Shown here in pieces: positions 53,191-61,115 of a DNA stretch of 64,000 nucleotides. The stretch comes from Lachnospiraceae bacterium. GTDB lineage: Bacteria > Bacillota > Clostridia > Lachnospirales > Lachnospiraceae. Location of the stretch: the NCBI GenBank assembly GCA_900769115.1, contig CAAGFJ010000044.1, positions 1 to 64,000 of the forward strand, in the 5' to 3' direction. Each line of letters starts with the position of its first letter. Position 1 is the stretch's first letter. The position numbers and the translations under genes are program-made. The notes beneath the pieces are model-generated. The model had not been told where the DNA came from, made no database searches, and saw nothing but the letters and a program-made list of their open reading frames with translations.

Positions 53191-53920
53191 AAAGAACAGA
53201 CTGATGTTACATTGTTATTATATGAATTTATGCTGTGACTGCTCGAAGGAGCAGTCACAAGCTTTTTATGAAGAATTGCCGGAGGAGCGTCAGGAGAGGA
53301 TCCGGCATATGAAGAATCCGGTACTGGCAAAGAAGAAGATTCTGACGGGACATTTCCTGCAGGTAATCTTACAGGAAGAGACGGGGATAGAACTTAGAAA
53401 GCAGCGCTATGTATATAATGAGATTGGAAGACCGTCGTTAGCAGATCGTACAGTGGATTTCAATCTGTCAGACTCTGGGGACTATGTGGTATTGGCAGTC
53501 AGTGACCGGGCAGTAGGGATTGATATAGAACGCCGGAAGAAGAATCATCTGACCATCGCGAAGCGGTGCTTCTGTCCGGAGGAATATGAGGATATTGCAG
53601 CGGCAGGTGGTCCGGAACAACAGGAATTGCGGTTCCGGAAGTATTGGACGATGAAGGAAGCATATGTGAAGTGCATGGGAAGTGGATTGACAATCCCGCT
53701 TCATTCCTTCCGGGTTGTGTGGGATGAGGGTTATACCAGATCACATATTATAATAGAAGAAAGCAGCGAATCTGCAGTTGTGGCATATGGCTATACGACA
53801 TTGTTGCCTGGGCAGGAAGAAGAGTACTGTGTATCAGTGTGTCAGCAGGAGCCAGTGGAAGAAGTATCCTTAACGGGGATAAGGAAAGGATGCTTGCATG
53901 ATAGAAATTTTTCGGCATGA
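53180..53920 (+). CDS. 4'-phosphopantetheinyl transferase (Sfp type)
   Basis: A 246-residue protein. The PPTase signature AVGIDIERRKK near residue 112 and RKYWTMKEAYVKCMG near 155 hold the metal- and CoA-binding residues. Length and two-half layout match Sfp-type enzymes that activate secondary-metabolite carrier proteins. It would load the ACP encoded two genes upstream. The ATG at 53180 overlaps the preceding gene; an ATG at 53204 is possible, both with weak sites. A strong hairpin with a T tract lies in its first 90 bases. Confidence 0.9.
   Translation: MSYRKNRLMLHCYYMNLCCDCSKEQSQAFYEELPEERQERIRHMKNPVLAKKKILTGHFLQVILQEETGIELRKQRYVYNEIGRPSLADRTVDFNLSDSGDYVVLAVSDRAVGIDIERRKKNHLTIAKRCFCPEEYEDIAAAGGPEQQELRFRKYWTMKEAYVKCMGSGLTIPLHSFRVVWDEGYTRSHIIIEESSESAVVAYGYTTLLPGQEEEYCVSVCQQEPVEEVSLTGIRKGCLHDRNFSA
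53234..53267 (+). terminator. Terminator-like hairpin inside the PPTase gene
   Basis: TGTGACTGCTC (53234-53244) pairs perfectly with GAGCAGTCACA (53249-53259) around GAAG and is followed by AGC and TTTTT (53263-53267). It sits within the first 30 codons of the PPTase. In form it is a Rho-independent terminator. Confidence 0.65.
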
Positions 53921-54081
53921 TACCCGTTTCATTCGGTGGAAATAACGACAGATTTCAATTACATAACTATGTTATATGCAATGTGCCTAATAAAATGCCG
54001 GAAGGGGTGCGAAACTATTCATAATACACAAATGGGAAAAAAATCCAGTTATGTGAATGGAAATTCATCTACAAAAAGAGT

Positions 54082-54109
54082 TTGCTTTTTCTGTTTTTCG
54101 TGATATAAT
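54082..54109 (+). promoter_or_regulatory. Promoter of the exopolysaccharide cpsB-D genes
   Basis: TTGCTT (54082-54087), 16 bp, TATAAT (54104-54109), preceded by TGA (extended -10). It begins a leader of about 170 nt. The 160 bp before it (53921-54081) hold no gene or clear repeat. Confidence 0.75.
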
Positions 54110-54118
54110 GACACCGAA

Positions 54119-54237
54119 ATGCAATGATAGATGATGTATCACTATGTAATGAGAAGAATCTTAAGTTTTATGAATAGATTCCATCTGAGGTTGACAGATG
54201 TAGGGAATGTGTGTATGATACAACATGTGCATTGCAT
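54119..54237 (+). promoter_or_regulatory. Structured leader of the exopolysaccharide operon
   Basis: Three stems can be drawn in the plus-strand transcript: ATGCAATG (54119-54126) with CATTGCAT (54230-54237), TGTATCA (54135-54141) with TGATACA (54216-54222), and a hairpin 54178-54208 containing CATCTG/CAGATG and ATTCC/GGAAT. A multi-stem leader directly upstream of a cps operon is typical of riboswitches or antitermination sites. No known class was recognised; in particular no c-di-GMP-I core. Confidence 0.45.
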
Positions 54238-54286
54238 GAAGGACGTAATTGTTATAGGTTTACAGGATACTATGGAGGAATGAAGT

Positions 54287-55009
54287 ATGGAGCAAGATCA
54301 GGGACTTATTGATTTTCACAGCCATATTCTTCCGGGTATCGATGACGGGAGTAGGAGTACAGCACAGTCTTTGGAGATGATGAAGTTAGAACTTGATCAA
54401 GGTGTTAGAACGATTGTTGCGACTCCTCATTTTTATGCAGATAAGGTTTCTGTTGATACGTTTCTGACGAGACGGCAGCATGCATATGATAAGGTGATGC
54501 ATGCAATCGAAGAACAGGAGCTGGATGCTCCGAGGTTCCACTTGGGTGCAGAAGTCTATTATTTTGGCGGAATTGGCAAGGCAGAGATGCTTCCGAAGTT
54601 ATGTATGGGAGACAGTGATATTGTGCTGTTGGAGATGCCTTTTTGCCAGTGGACGAAGGACATGTTAGAGAATGTGGAACAGATTCTGAATAAGCAGAAG
54701 TTACATATTATATTGGCACATATTGAACGATATTATGATTATCAGAAGAAGAAGGATATCTGGAATGCCATCTTTGATCTGCCGCTGTATGCACAGATCA
54801 ATGCAGGAAGCTTTCTTAACTGGAAGAAGCGTGGCAGATGTCTGAAGTTCCTGAAGGAAGACTGGGACATTGTGCTTGGCAGTGATTGTCATAATACGGA
54901 GACACGGGTTCCGAACTTAGAACCCGGACGAGAAGTCATTGCGAATAAGCTTGGCGGTGAACGTCTGGCTGCAATTGATGCATTAGGAGAAAGGATTATA
55001 CCAGGATGA
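54287..55009 (+). CDS. cpsB: Tyrosine-protein phosphatase CpsB (PHP type)
   Basis: A 240-residue PHP-fold phosphatase. IDFHSHILPGIDDG at the N-terminus gives the first metal ligands; ATPHFY, EMPF, AHIERYY and GSDCHN carry the others. It removes phosphate from the CpsD kinase tail. It starts the exopolysaccharide operon, RBS GGAGGAATGA, and overlaps the next gene by four bases. Confidence 0.92.
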   Translation: MEQDQGLIDFHSHILPGIDDGSRSTAQSLEMMKLELDQGVRTIVATPHFYADKVSVDTFLTRRQHAYDKVMHAIEEQELDAPRFHLGAEVYYFGGIGKAEMLPKLCMGDSDIVLLEMPFCQWTKDMLENVEQILNKQKLHIILAHIERYYDYQKKKDIWNAIFDLPLYAQINAGSFLNWKKRGRCLKFLKEDWDIVLGSDCHNTETRVPNLEPGREVIANKLGGERLAAIDALGERIIPG

Positions 55010-56049
55010 ACCGCAGACAGAAGATGAAGATTGCAGGACAGATTGGTCTCGTAATTCTTGGAATAGTTATTGTATATTTCGCAGTAAGGGTGATAGATAG
55101 TCAGCTGGGAATCTTTGATTCGGATGACGAAGATGATTTCGATTATGAAGAAGAACAGCTACCGATTGAGATAGATGGGCAGGAGTATGAACTCGCCCAT
55201 GATATGAAGACGTACCTGATCATGGGTACGGATGCCAGCGGTAACGAGGATGCCGAAGACCGGGATTCGTATGAAGGTTCCATGGCAGACTTCATGTTAT
55301 TAGTTGTAATCGATGACACAGACAGTACATACCGGTTCATTCAGCTCAACCGGGATACGATTACGGAAGTGCCATTCCTGCTGAAGGACGGAACGTCTTA
55401 TGCAAGCGCTGATATCCAGATGTGCTGTGCACACTGGTACGGTGGAAGTAAGGAAGAGAGCTGTGAGAATACCGTAAGGACAGTATCCATGTTCATGAAG
55501 GGAATCCCGATTGATGGATATTATGCCCTACAGATGGAGGCAATGCCGGAGCTTAACCATGCAGTTGGAGGAGTGACGGTTACAATAGAAGATGATTTCA
55601 CTGCCATTGATCCGGAGATGAAGCCGGGGACAACCTTGAAGCTTACTGATGAGCAGGCTTATACATTTGTTCATTCCAGAATGGATGTGGGCGATGGCGA
55701 GAATACATCGAGAATGCGTCGTCATAGAGAATTCATGAATGCCTTGATGGATACGGCTAAGCAGAAGGCCAATGAGGACAAGAAGTTTGTGAACACCTTG
55801 TATAGTGAGTTGTCAGATTATTCGACAACGGATATGGGAAGCAAGACGCTGAGCAACATTGCCACGAAGATGAATTCGTATGAGTATAAGGGTCTGGTAA
55901 CTCCGGAGGGAGAGACGAAGTTAGGAACTGCCCTGCATGATGGATTGGAACACACCGAGTTCTATCCGGATGAGGAAGCCCTTATTACATTGATTCGGGA
56001 CGTATACCCTCTGAATGAGGTTCCAGATACAGAAGATGGAGAGGAATAG
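55006..56049 (+). CDS. LytR-CpsA-Psr family protein
   Basis: A 347-residue protein with one N-terminal transmembrane helix, an acidic linker and an LCP domain: TYLIMGTDASG, FIQLNRDTITEVPF, GGVTVTIEDDF and FVHSRMDVGDGENTSRMRR. LCP proteins transfer glycopolymers from lipid carrier to peptidoglycan, here probably the exopolysaccharide. It overlaps the CpsB stop (ATGA). Confidence 0.9.
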   Translation: MNRRQKMKIAGQIGLVILGIVIVYFAVRVIDSQLGIFDSDDEDDFDYEEEQLPIEIDGQEYELAHDMKTYLIMGTDASGNEDAEDRDSYEGSMADFMLLVVIDDTDSTYRFIQLNRDTITEVPFLLKDGTSYASADIQMCCAHWYGGSKEESCENTVRTVSMFMKGIPIDGYYALQMEAMPELNHAVGGVTVTIEDDFTAIDPEMKPGTTLKLTDEQAYTFVHSRMDVGDGENTSRMRRHREFMNALMDTAKQKANEDKKFVNTLYSELSDYSTTDMGSKTLSNIATKMNSYEYKGLVTPEGETKLGTALHDGLEHTEFYPDEEALITLIRDVYPLNEVPDTEDGEE

Positions 56050-56055
56050 GAAGAT

Positions 56056-56853
56056 ATGAACCAGGAGACATTAACAACACAGGCAGAGAATGACGAGATG
56101 GAGATTGATCTGCTTGAAGTATTTTATTATCTGAAGGCGAGACTCTTATGGCTGATTCTTGCATTTGTAATTGGTGCTGTTGTGGCGGGAGGATTCACTG
56201 CTGCATTCATCACACCGAAGTATGAAGCAACTTCTAAGGTATATATGGTGGCTTCATCGAGTGATTCAGTCGTAGATCTGACAGACTTGAACATCGGTAC
56301 TTCTCTTTCGCAGGATTATGTGGAATTGATGAAGATACGTCCGGTATTTGAAGATGTTATTGCAGATCTGGATCTGGAGTATGATTATGACACTCTGCTT
56401 GATATGACAAACATTGGAACCGTTGGCGATACCCGTTTGATGAGCATTACCGTAACGGATACCGATCCGGTTGAGGCAAGAGATATTGCCAATGCACTAG
56501 CTAAGCAGGCAGTAACATATGTGCCGAAGGTTATGGCAGTACAGAAGCCGCGTATTGCTGAGAAAGCAATCACCCCGAAGCATAAGAGTTCTCCAAGCTT
56601 AGCGAAGAACTCTGTATTAGGCGGTCTGGTTATATTTGTGATCGTTGCGGCTGTATTCGTTGTACAGTTGTTGATGGATGATACATTCAAGTCTGCAGAA
56701 GATGTAGAGAAGATGCTTGGTGTTATGCCTCTTACCGTTATCCCTGAGGGTAACTTAGAGACTATCGATGATAAGGCTGAGGAAGAGATCAAGAAGCAGA
56801 AGCGCAAAGAAAGAAAACAACGTAAGAAAGAGGGGAAGAATGATGCCAAGTAA
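56056..56853 (+). CDS. Polysaccharide chain-length regulator / Wzz-type CpsC
   Basis: A 265-residue protein with two transmembrane helices (about residues 30-60 and 195-215) flanking an extracellular coil, and a cytosolic tail rich in Lys/Arg (EEEIKKQKRKERKQRKK). DLLEVFYYLKARLLWLILAF is the typical Wzz start. It controls polymer length and activates the CpsD kinase. The last four codons overlap the kinase start. Confidence 0.88.
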   Translation: MNQETLTTQAENDEMEIDLLEVFYYLKARLLWLILAFVIGAVVAGGFTAAFITPKYEATSKVYMVASSSDSVVDLTDLNIGTSLSQDYVELMKIRPVFEDVIADLDLEYDYDTLLDMTNIGTVGDTRLMSITVTDTDPVEARDIANALAKQAVTYVPKVMAVQKPRIAEKAITPKHKSSPSLAKNSVLGGLVIFVIVAAVFVVQLLMDDTFKSAEDVEKMLGVMPLTVIPEGNLETIDDKAEEEIKKQKRKERKQRKKEGKNDAK

Positions 56854-57595
56854 GAATTATGTGAGAGCAACCGTCGGCAATATGCCGGAACTTCCCTATG
56901 CAATAGAGGAGGCAGTCAATCGTCTCCGTGTCAACATCGGATTCTTAGGAGAAGATGTGAAGAAGATCATGGTAATCAGTACCACACCAGATGAGGGTAA
57001 GAGTTTTGTTACGATGCAGTTGTGGAGACAGCTTGCAGAGGCAGGAACACCAACCGCATTGGTGGATATGGATCTTCGTAAGTCCGTTATGGTAGATAAG
57101 TATCAGATTGCCAGAGAAGATGGTAAGAAGATTCAGGGAACTTCTTATTACTTAGCGAACAAGATGCCGATTGAGCAGGCAATCCTGCAGACCAATATTG
57201 GTGAGGGAGCAGTGCTTCCGAATGTAGATAATGTGGTGAACCCTTCGATGCTCTTAGAGAGTAAGAAGTTAGAAGATACATTGAATGAATTGGCAGAAGA
57301 ATTCCGGTATGTCGTGTTGGACTGCCCGCCGCTTGACCTTGTGTCAGACGGAGAACGAATTGGTGCATTGTGTGATGGTGCCATCTTAGTTGTCCGTGGT
57401 GGTGAGACACCGAAGAGTATGATCCGTAACTCCATCCGCCAGTTAGAACGTGCCAACTGCCCATTACTGGGTGTGGTACTTAACCGTGTGAAGGGTTCCG
57501 GTAGTGGTTATTATTATAAGCAGTATGGTGGTAAGTATGGCTATTATGGCAAGAGTGGCTATGGTTACGGCAAAGAGGGTTACTACTACAATTAA
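56843..57595 (+). CDS. cpsD: Tyrosine-protein kinase CpsD/CapB-type
   Basis: About 250 residues: a P-loop BY-kinase with Walker A STTPDEGKSFVTMQL, Walker A' TALVDMDLRKS, Walker B YVVLDCPPLDLVSDG, and a tyrosine-rich C-terminal tail (YYYKQYGGKYGYYG followed by further GYGYGKEGYYYN) that is autophosphorylated. It works with CpsC and CpsB to control polymer synthesis. The ATG at 56843 has GGGGA 6 bp before it; ATG 56840 is an alternative. Confidence 0.92.
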   Translation: MPSKNYVRATVGNMPELPYAIEEAVNRLRVNIGFLGEDVKKIMVISTTPDEGKSFVTMQLWRQLAEAGTPTALVDMDLRKSVMVDKYQIAREDGKKIQGTSYYLANKMPIEQAILQTNIGEGAVLPNVDNVVNPSMLLESKKLEDTLNELAEEFRYVVLDCPPLDLVSDGERIGALCDGAILVVRGGETPKSMIRNSIRQLERANCPLLGVVLNRVKGSGSGYYYKQYGGKYGYYGKSGYGYGKEGYYYN

Positions 57596-57600
57596 GCTGT

Positions 57601-57631
57601 GAGTCCCCTACATACGCAAGTATGTGGGCTC
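57601..57631 (+). other. Hairpin with GCAA tetraloop after cpsD
   Basis: ACATAC (57610-57615), loop GCAA, GTATGT (57620-57625), extended by CCC/GGG and GAG/CTC. No T tract follows, so it is not a simple terminator; it may stabilise the upstream mRNA or be a partial terminator. Confidence 0.5.
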
Positions 57632-57666
57632 TAATATAAAATATTCAAGGAAGGAGGATATTTACC

Positions 57667-58134
57667 GTGAAATCATTAAAGAAAATGTTAGCAGGCGTCT
57701 TAGCTATGACTATGTTAGTTGGTGCAGCAGCTTCTGCTGCAAACAGCCCAGTGAAGGCTCCTACTGCAACAGCTCAGACAGCAACTGTTTCTAATGTTAC
57801 TGTTACAACTACTGCTGAAGGTACAGCTACTGTAAGCAAGGTTAAGACAAACAAGAAGAAGGTTACTGTTCCTACAACTGTTGAGGTTAAGGGTGTTAAA
57901 TACACTGTTACAGCAATCGCTAAGGGAACTTTCAAAGGCTTAAAGAAGAATGCTGTTATTAGCATTAACACAAAGAAGTCTTTGAAGGTAGCTAAGAATA
58001 CTTTCAAGGGTCTTAAGACCAAGAAGGTTGTTATTAAAGTCAACAAGAAGATGTCTAAGAAGCAGCTGAAAGCATTCAAGAAGAATCTTAAGAAGGCTGG
58101 ATTCAAGGGTACTGTTAAGGCGACTTTAAAATAA
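57667..58134 (+). CDS. Small lysine-rich secreted protein (LRR_5-like repeats)
   Basis: A 155-residue protein. A signal peptide (basic KSLKKML, then AGVLAMTMLVGAAASA) is followed by a Ser/Thr-rich linker and a lysine-rich repeat region in which VKYTVTAIAKGTFKGLKKNA and similar segments recall BspA-type leucine-rich repeats. About a quarter of the mature part is Lys. It is placed inside the exopolysaccharide locus, between the kinase and the sugar transferase, so binding to an acidic polysaccharide is plausible but unproven. RBS AAGGAGGA. Confidence 0.7.
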   Translation: MKSLKKMLAGVLAMTMLVGAAASAANSPVKAPTATAQTATVSNVTVTTTAEGTATVSKVKTNKKKVTVPTTVEVKGVKYTVTAIAKGTFKGLKKNAVISINTKKSLKVAKNTFKGLKTKKVVIKVNKKMSKKQLKAFKKNLKKAGFKGTVKATLK

Positions 58135-58156
58135 TCGCTTGTTAACGGACTACCAT

Positions 58157-58286
58157 CGGACGGGTAGAATCTGCTGCCTGTCCGGGGGTGTGTTCCCCTT
58201 GAAAAGTAAAGGATAAGGAATGTACTCTTACCGAATGTTGAATGCAATCATTCGACGAAGGAGTAGGAATATATTCCTTATTTTTT
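58157..58286 (+). terminator. Hairpin pair and terminator after the lysine-rich protein gene
   Basis: CGGAC (58157-58161)/GTCCG (58180-58184), then GGGG/CCCC (58185-58198), then a long three-part hairpin: ATAAGGAAT (58213-58221)/ATTCCTTAT (58273-58281), TACTC/GAGTA, and CGAATG (58232-58237)/CATTCG (58249-58254), followed by six T (58281-58286). Confidence 0.75.
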
Positions 58287-58306
58287 ACCAATTAATGGAG
58301 TTATAT

Positions 58307-58509
58307 CCGTTATGAATAGTCATTGATATTTCTCGTTATGTGAGATAGACTATTAACGGTAAAAAGAATTACAATATGAATTAAGAAGTTTCGGAAGAGA
58401 ATCGTCGCCTGGTGCGCGTTTTGTGAAGGGATGGATACATAAGATACCCTGTTCAAGGTGCGTTTGCCATGTTGGAATGGCGAAGCTTACCCTTGAATGG
58501 GGTATTTTT
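58307..58509 (+). promoter_or_regulatory. Second structured segment ending in a terminator
   Basis: A first hairpin (CCGTT 58307-58311/AACGG 58355-58359, and AATAGTC 58315-58321/GACTATT 58348-58354) is followed by a long terminator hairpin: ATACCC-TTCAAGG (58444-58458) with CCTTGAA-GGGTAT (58491-58505), an inner TTTGCCAT/ATGGCGAA stem, and a T run. No gene lies between the previous terminator and this one. It looks like an attenuator or a small RNA ending in a terminator. Confidence 0.5.
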
Positions 58510-58548
58510 GCTGTTTTGAGATTAGATAGAATGTAGTTCATATTCTAT

Positions 58549-58576
58549 TTGATGCATGTGCTGCAACGTATATAAT
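58549..58576 (+). promoter_or_regulatory. Promoter of the second exopolysaccharide gene block
   Basis: TTGATG (58549-58554), 16 bp, TATAAT (58571-58576), right after the terminator at 58444-58509 and 270 nt before the sugar transferase. The rest of 58577-58846 is untranslated, with one weak 26-codon frame. Confidence 0.65.
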
Positions 58577-58846
58577 AACAGGATGCTTGTTTCGGGCGGA
58601 TTCTGCCAGACTACTTCAAAGACCAATGAGGTTGGAAAGATGTATAAGAAGAGTGAGTCGGAAAAGGTGCTGTTTCTTTAGAGTCTTTTTGTGGTTGGAT
58701 ATATGACTTTGATGAAGAACAATTAATTTTGGAATGTGTTTTAAGTAGGTTGTTGTACATATTTTTTTAGAGGAATAAGAAGTGAAGGAGAACATCGGTT
58801 ATCAATAAAAAATAGGAAATCGTTTTCGGAAAGGCAGTAATTTAGT

Positions 58847-60253
58847 ATGAAACAAAAGAAAAAATATAGCGTATTAAAACATGTTGATTTTTTATTATTA
58901 GATATTGTATGTATACAACTTTGCTTTTTTGGTGCATGTATGGTTCGAAGGGATACTTTTATAGATTTTTTTAATCGGTATATATATATATCCGGGATTT
59001 TGTTAGGTACGACTTTATTAGTTGCTGCATTTTGGAATGTGTATTCAGGTATTTTACGCCGTAATATTCTAGATGAATTTAAAAATGTATTTGCACTCAC
59101 GGCGGGATTGTTTGTTTCCTTGACGGGTTACTGTTTTGCTACTAAGACAAGTGCAAGTTATTCACGTGCAATTTTATTTACTTATATAATAATTGTAATT
59201 CCCGTTTTGTTTGTTGTACGGGTAGGACGGAAAGAAATTGTGCGTAAGAGAGTTAGAAATTCATTGGGCGAAATACTTCTTTTTATACGAGAAGAAGATA
59301 TTGAAAAAAAAATAGAACAATTTACAGATAGAGCCTATTCAGGTGTTGTAGTTACGGGAATTATTACATATGACAAAGCGGATAGAAAACAAGTGCAAGG
59401 AATTCCGATTGTAGGTAGTCGTGAAGATTTATATAACTATGTTGAAAATCATAATGTAGAATGTGTATATATCTATTTAAAAGGTGTACAGAATCTGCAT
59501 AAATATATAGATTATCTTGTGCGTAAAGATATTCTTGTATACCGTGCGCTGAGAAACTTGGAAAAAAGTTCATTTCGCTATAGTGTGGTTGAAATGAATG
59601 GATATAAAACTTTATGTGTGCGAGAAAGAGAACAATCTTTAGGATTTGCATTCACAAAACGGGTAGCCGACATTGTGATTGCATTAGGTGCATTAATTGT
59701 TTCATTACCAATTATGGCTGTGACAGCAATTGCAATTAAAATGGAGGATGGGGGAACTGTCTTCTATAAATCGGAGCGTATCGGACAGTATGGAAAAAAA
59801 TTTTATATATATAAATTTCGTAGCATGAAATTGAATGCAGATAGACTTGAAGATATGTTAACACCTGAAGAGTTGGCACGATATTACAAGGAATTTAAAT
59901 TAGATAATGATCCGCGCATAACTAGGGTTGGGAATTTTATCCGGCGGCATAGTATAGATGAATTACCTCAATTTTTTAATATACTAAAGGGAGATATGGC
60001 AATGATAGGACCACGCCCATTGATTGAACGCGAAGTGGAAGTTAATTATCCTAATAATAAGGATTTATTGTTGAGTTTGAAGCCGGGATTGACAGGATAT
60101 TGGCAGGCATATGCTAGAAATAATGTGGGTTATGAAAATGGAGAAAGGCAAAAAATGGAGTTATACTATATCGAACATTCGTGTTGGAATTTAGATATTC
60201 ACATTATATTTAAAACAGTGAAGGTTGTTTTGACGGGAGATGGGGCTCAATAG
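58847..60253 (+). CDS. Undecaprenyl-phosphate sugar phosphotransferase (priming glycosyltransferase)
   Basis: A 468-residue protein: about four N-terminal transmembrane helices, a nucleotide-binding-like middle with IITYDKADRKQVQGIPIVG, another helix, and a C-terminal bacterial sugar transferase domain with KRVADIVIALGALIVSLP, KFRSMKLNAD, RRHSIDELPQFFNIL and MIGPRPLI. It attaches the first sugar phosphate to the undecaprenyl lipid carrier at the membrane. The block from here on is more AT-rich than the genes before. Confidence 0.9.
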   Translation: MKQKKKYSVLKHVDFLLLDIVCIQLCFFGACMVRRDTFIDFFNRYIYISGILLGTTLLVAAFWNVYSGILRRNILDEFKNVFALTAGLFVSLTGYCFATKTSASYSRAILFTYIIIVIPVLFVVRVGRKEIVRKRVRNSLGEILLFIREEDIEKKIEQFTDRAYSGVVVTGIITYDKADRKQVQGIPIVGSREDLYNYVENHNVECVYIYLKGVQNLHKYIDYLVRKDILVYRALRNLEKSSFRYSVVEMNGYKTLCVREREQSLGFAFTKRVADIVIALGALIVSLPIMAVTAIAIKMEDGGTVFYKSERIGQYGKKFYIYKFRSMKLNADRLEDMLTPEELARYYKEFKLDNDPRITRVGNFIRRHSIDELPQFFNILKGDMAMIGPRPLIEREVEVNYPNNKDLLLSLKPGLTGYWQAYARNNVGYENGERQKMELYYIEHSCWNLDIHIIFKTVKVVLTGDGAQ

Positions 60254-60254
60254 A

Positions 60255-61115
60255 ATGGAGAAAATTAGTGTTATTATAATGACGTTAAATGCTGAATTAT
60301 ATATTCGGAATATGTTAGAAATGTTAAAAGTGCAAACTGTAGCACCAGATGAAATTATTGTTGCTGATTCTGAATCGGATGATCAGACATTGTCTATTGT
60401 AAAAGAGTATAAAGGAACAAAAATTATTAATATAAAAAGAAACGAATTTGATCACGGTGGAAGTAGAGACAAAGCATTACGTGTATCTAATGGGTATTTT
60501 GTTTTGTTTTTGACGCAAGATGCGCAAATAGGTAATAATCATTATATTGAGAACATTCTTAAACCATTTGAAAATAACGAGATTGCAATGGTTTGTGGAC
60601 GTCAGATTGCAAAGAATAATGCGCCTAGTTATGAGAAATTAATTCGTGAATTTAATTACCCTGACAGGAGTATGATAAAATCTAAAGAAGATATAGTTCG
60701 GTTAGGAATAAAAGCATATTATATGTCAGATGTATGTTCTGCATACAGGAGGGACCTATATTTGAAAATAGGAGGATTTAAACATCCCTTGAATACTAAT
60801 GAAGATATGTTAATAGCAGCTACTGCACTTCGGTCTGGATACAAGATTGCATACGAGTCCAGTGCCTTTGTGTTTCATTCGCATGTTTTTACGTTAAAGC
60901 AAGAATTTATTAGAAATAAAAATGTTGCTGTTTTTATGAAAAAACATAAGGATGATTTGGGAACTATCAATGTTGATTCAGAGGGAATAGCATTGGTAAG
61001 ATATGTGTCGGAAAGATTATTGAAAGATCATAAATATATTGATTTCTTGAAATTTGGCTTTGTTTGTGTATCAAAATATATGGGGAATAAGTATGGAAAG
61101 TATATTGCAAAATAA
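60255..61115 (+). CDS. Glycosyltransferase family 2
   Basis: A 286-residue GT-A fold enzyme: ISVIIMTLNAELYIRNML, VADSESDDQT (nucleotide-sugar site), TQDAQ in place of the usual DxD region, and SDVCSAYRRDLYLKIGGF. This resembles rhamnosyltransferase-like GT2 proteins. It adds a sugar to the exopolysaccharide repeat unit in the cytosol. The ATG at 60255 is one base after the previous stop. Confidence 0.85.
   Translation: MEKISVIIMTLNAELYIRNMLEMLKVQTVAPDEIIVADSESDDQTLSIVKEYKGTKIINIKRNEFDHGGSRDKALRVSNGYFVLFLTQDAQIGNNHYIENILKPFENNEIAMVCGRQIAKNNAPSYEKLIREFNYPDRSMIKSKEDIVRLGIKAYYMSDVCSAYRRDLYLKIGGFKHPLNTNEDMLIAATALRSGYKIAYESSAFVFHSHVFTLKQEFIRNKNVAVFMKKHKDDLGTINVDSEGIALVRYVSERLLKDHKYIDFLKFGFVCVSKYMGNKYGKYIAK

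Noticed and set aside
54119..54237. c-di-GMP riboswitch in the cps leader
   Set aside because: The conserved core bases of type I (such as GGCAAACC and GACGCAAAGC) are missing, and type II does not fit by eye.
58626..58706. 26-codon frame (MRLERCIRRVSRKR...) in the leader of the sugar transferase
   Set aside because: Lacks a ribosome-binding site and similarity; may be chance. Could be re-examined as a leader peptide.
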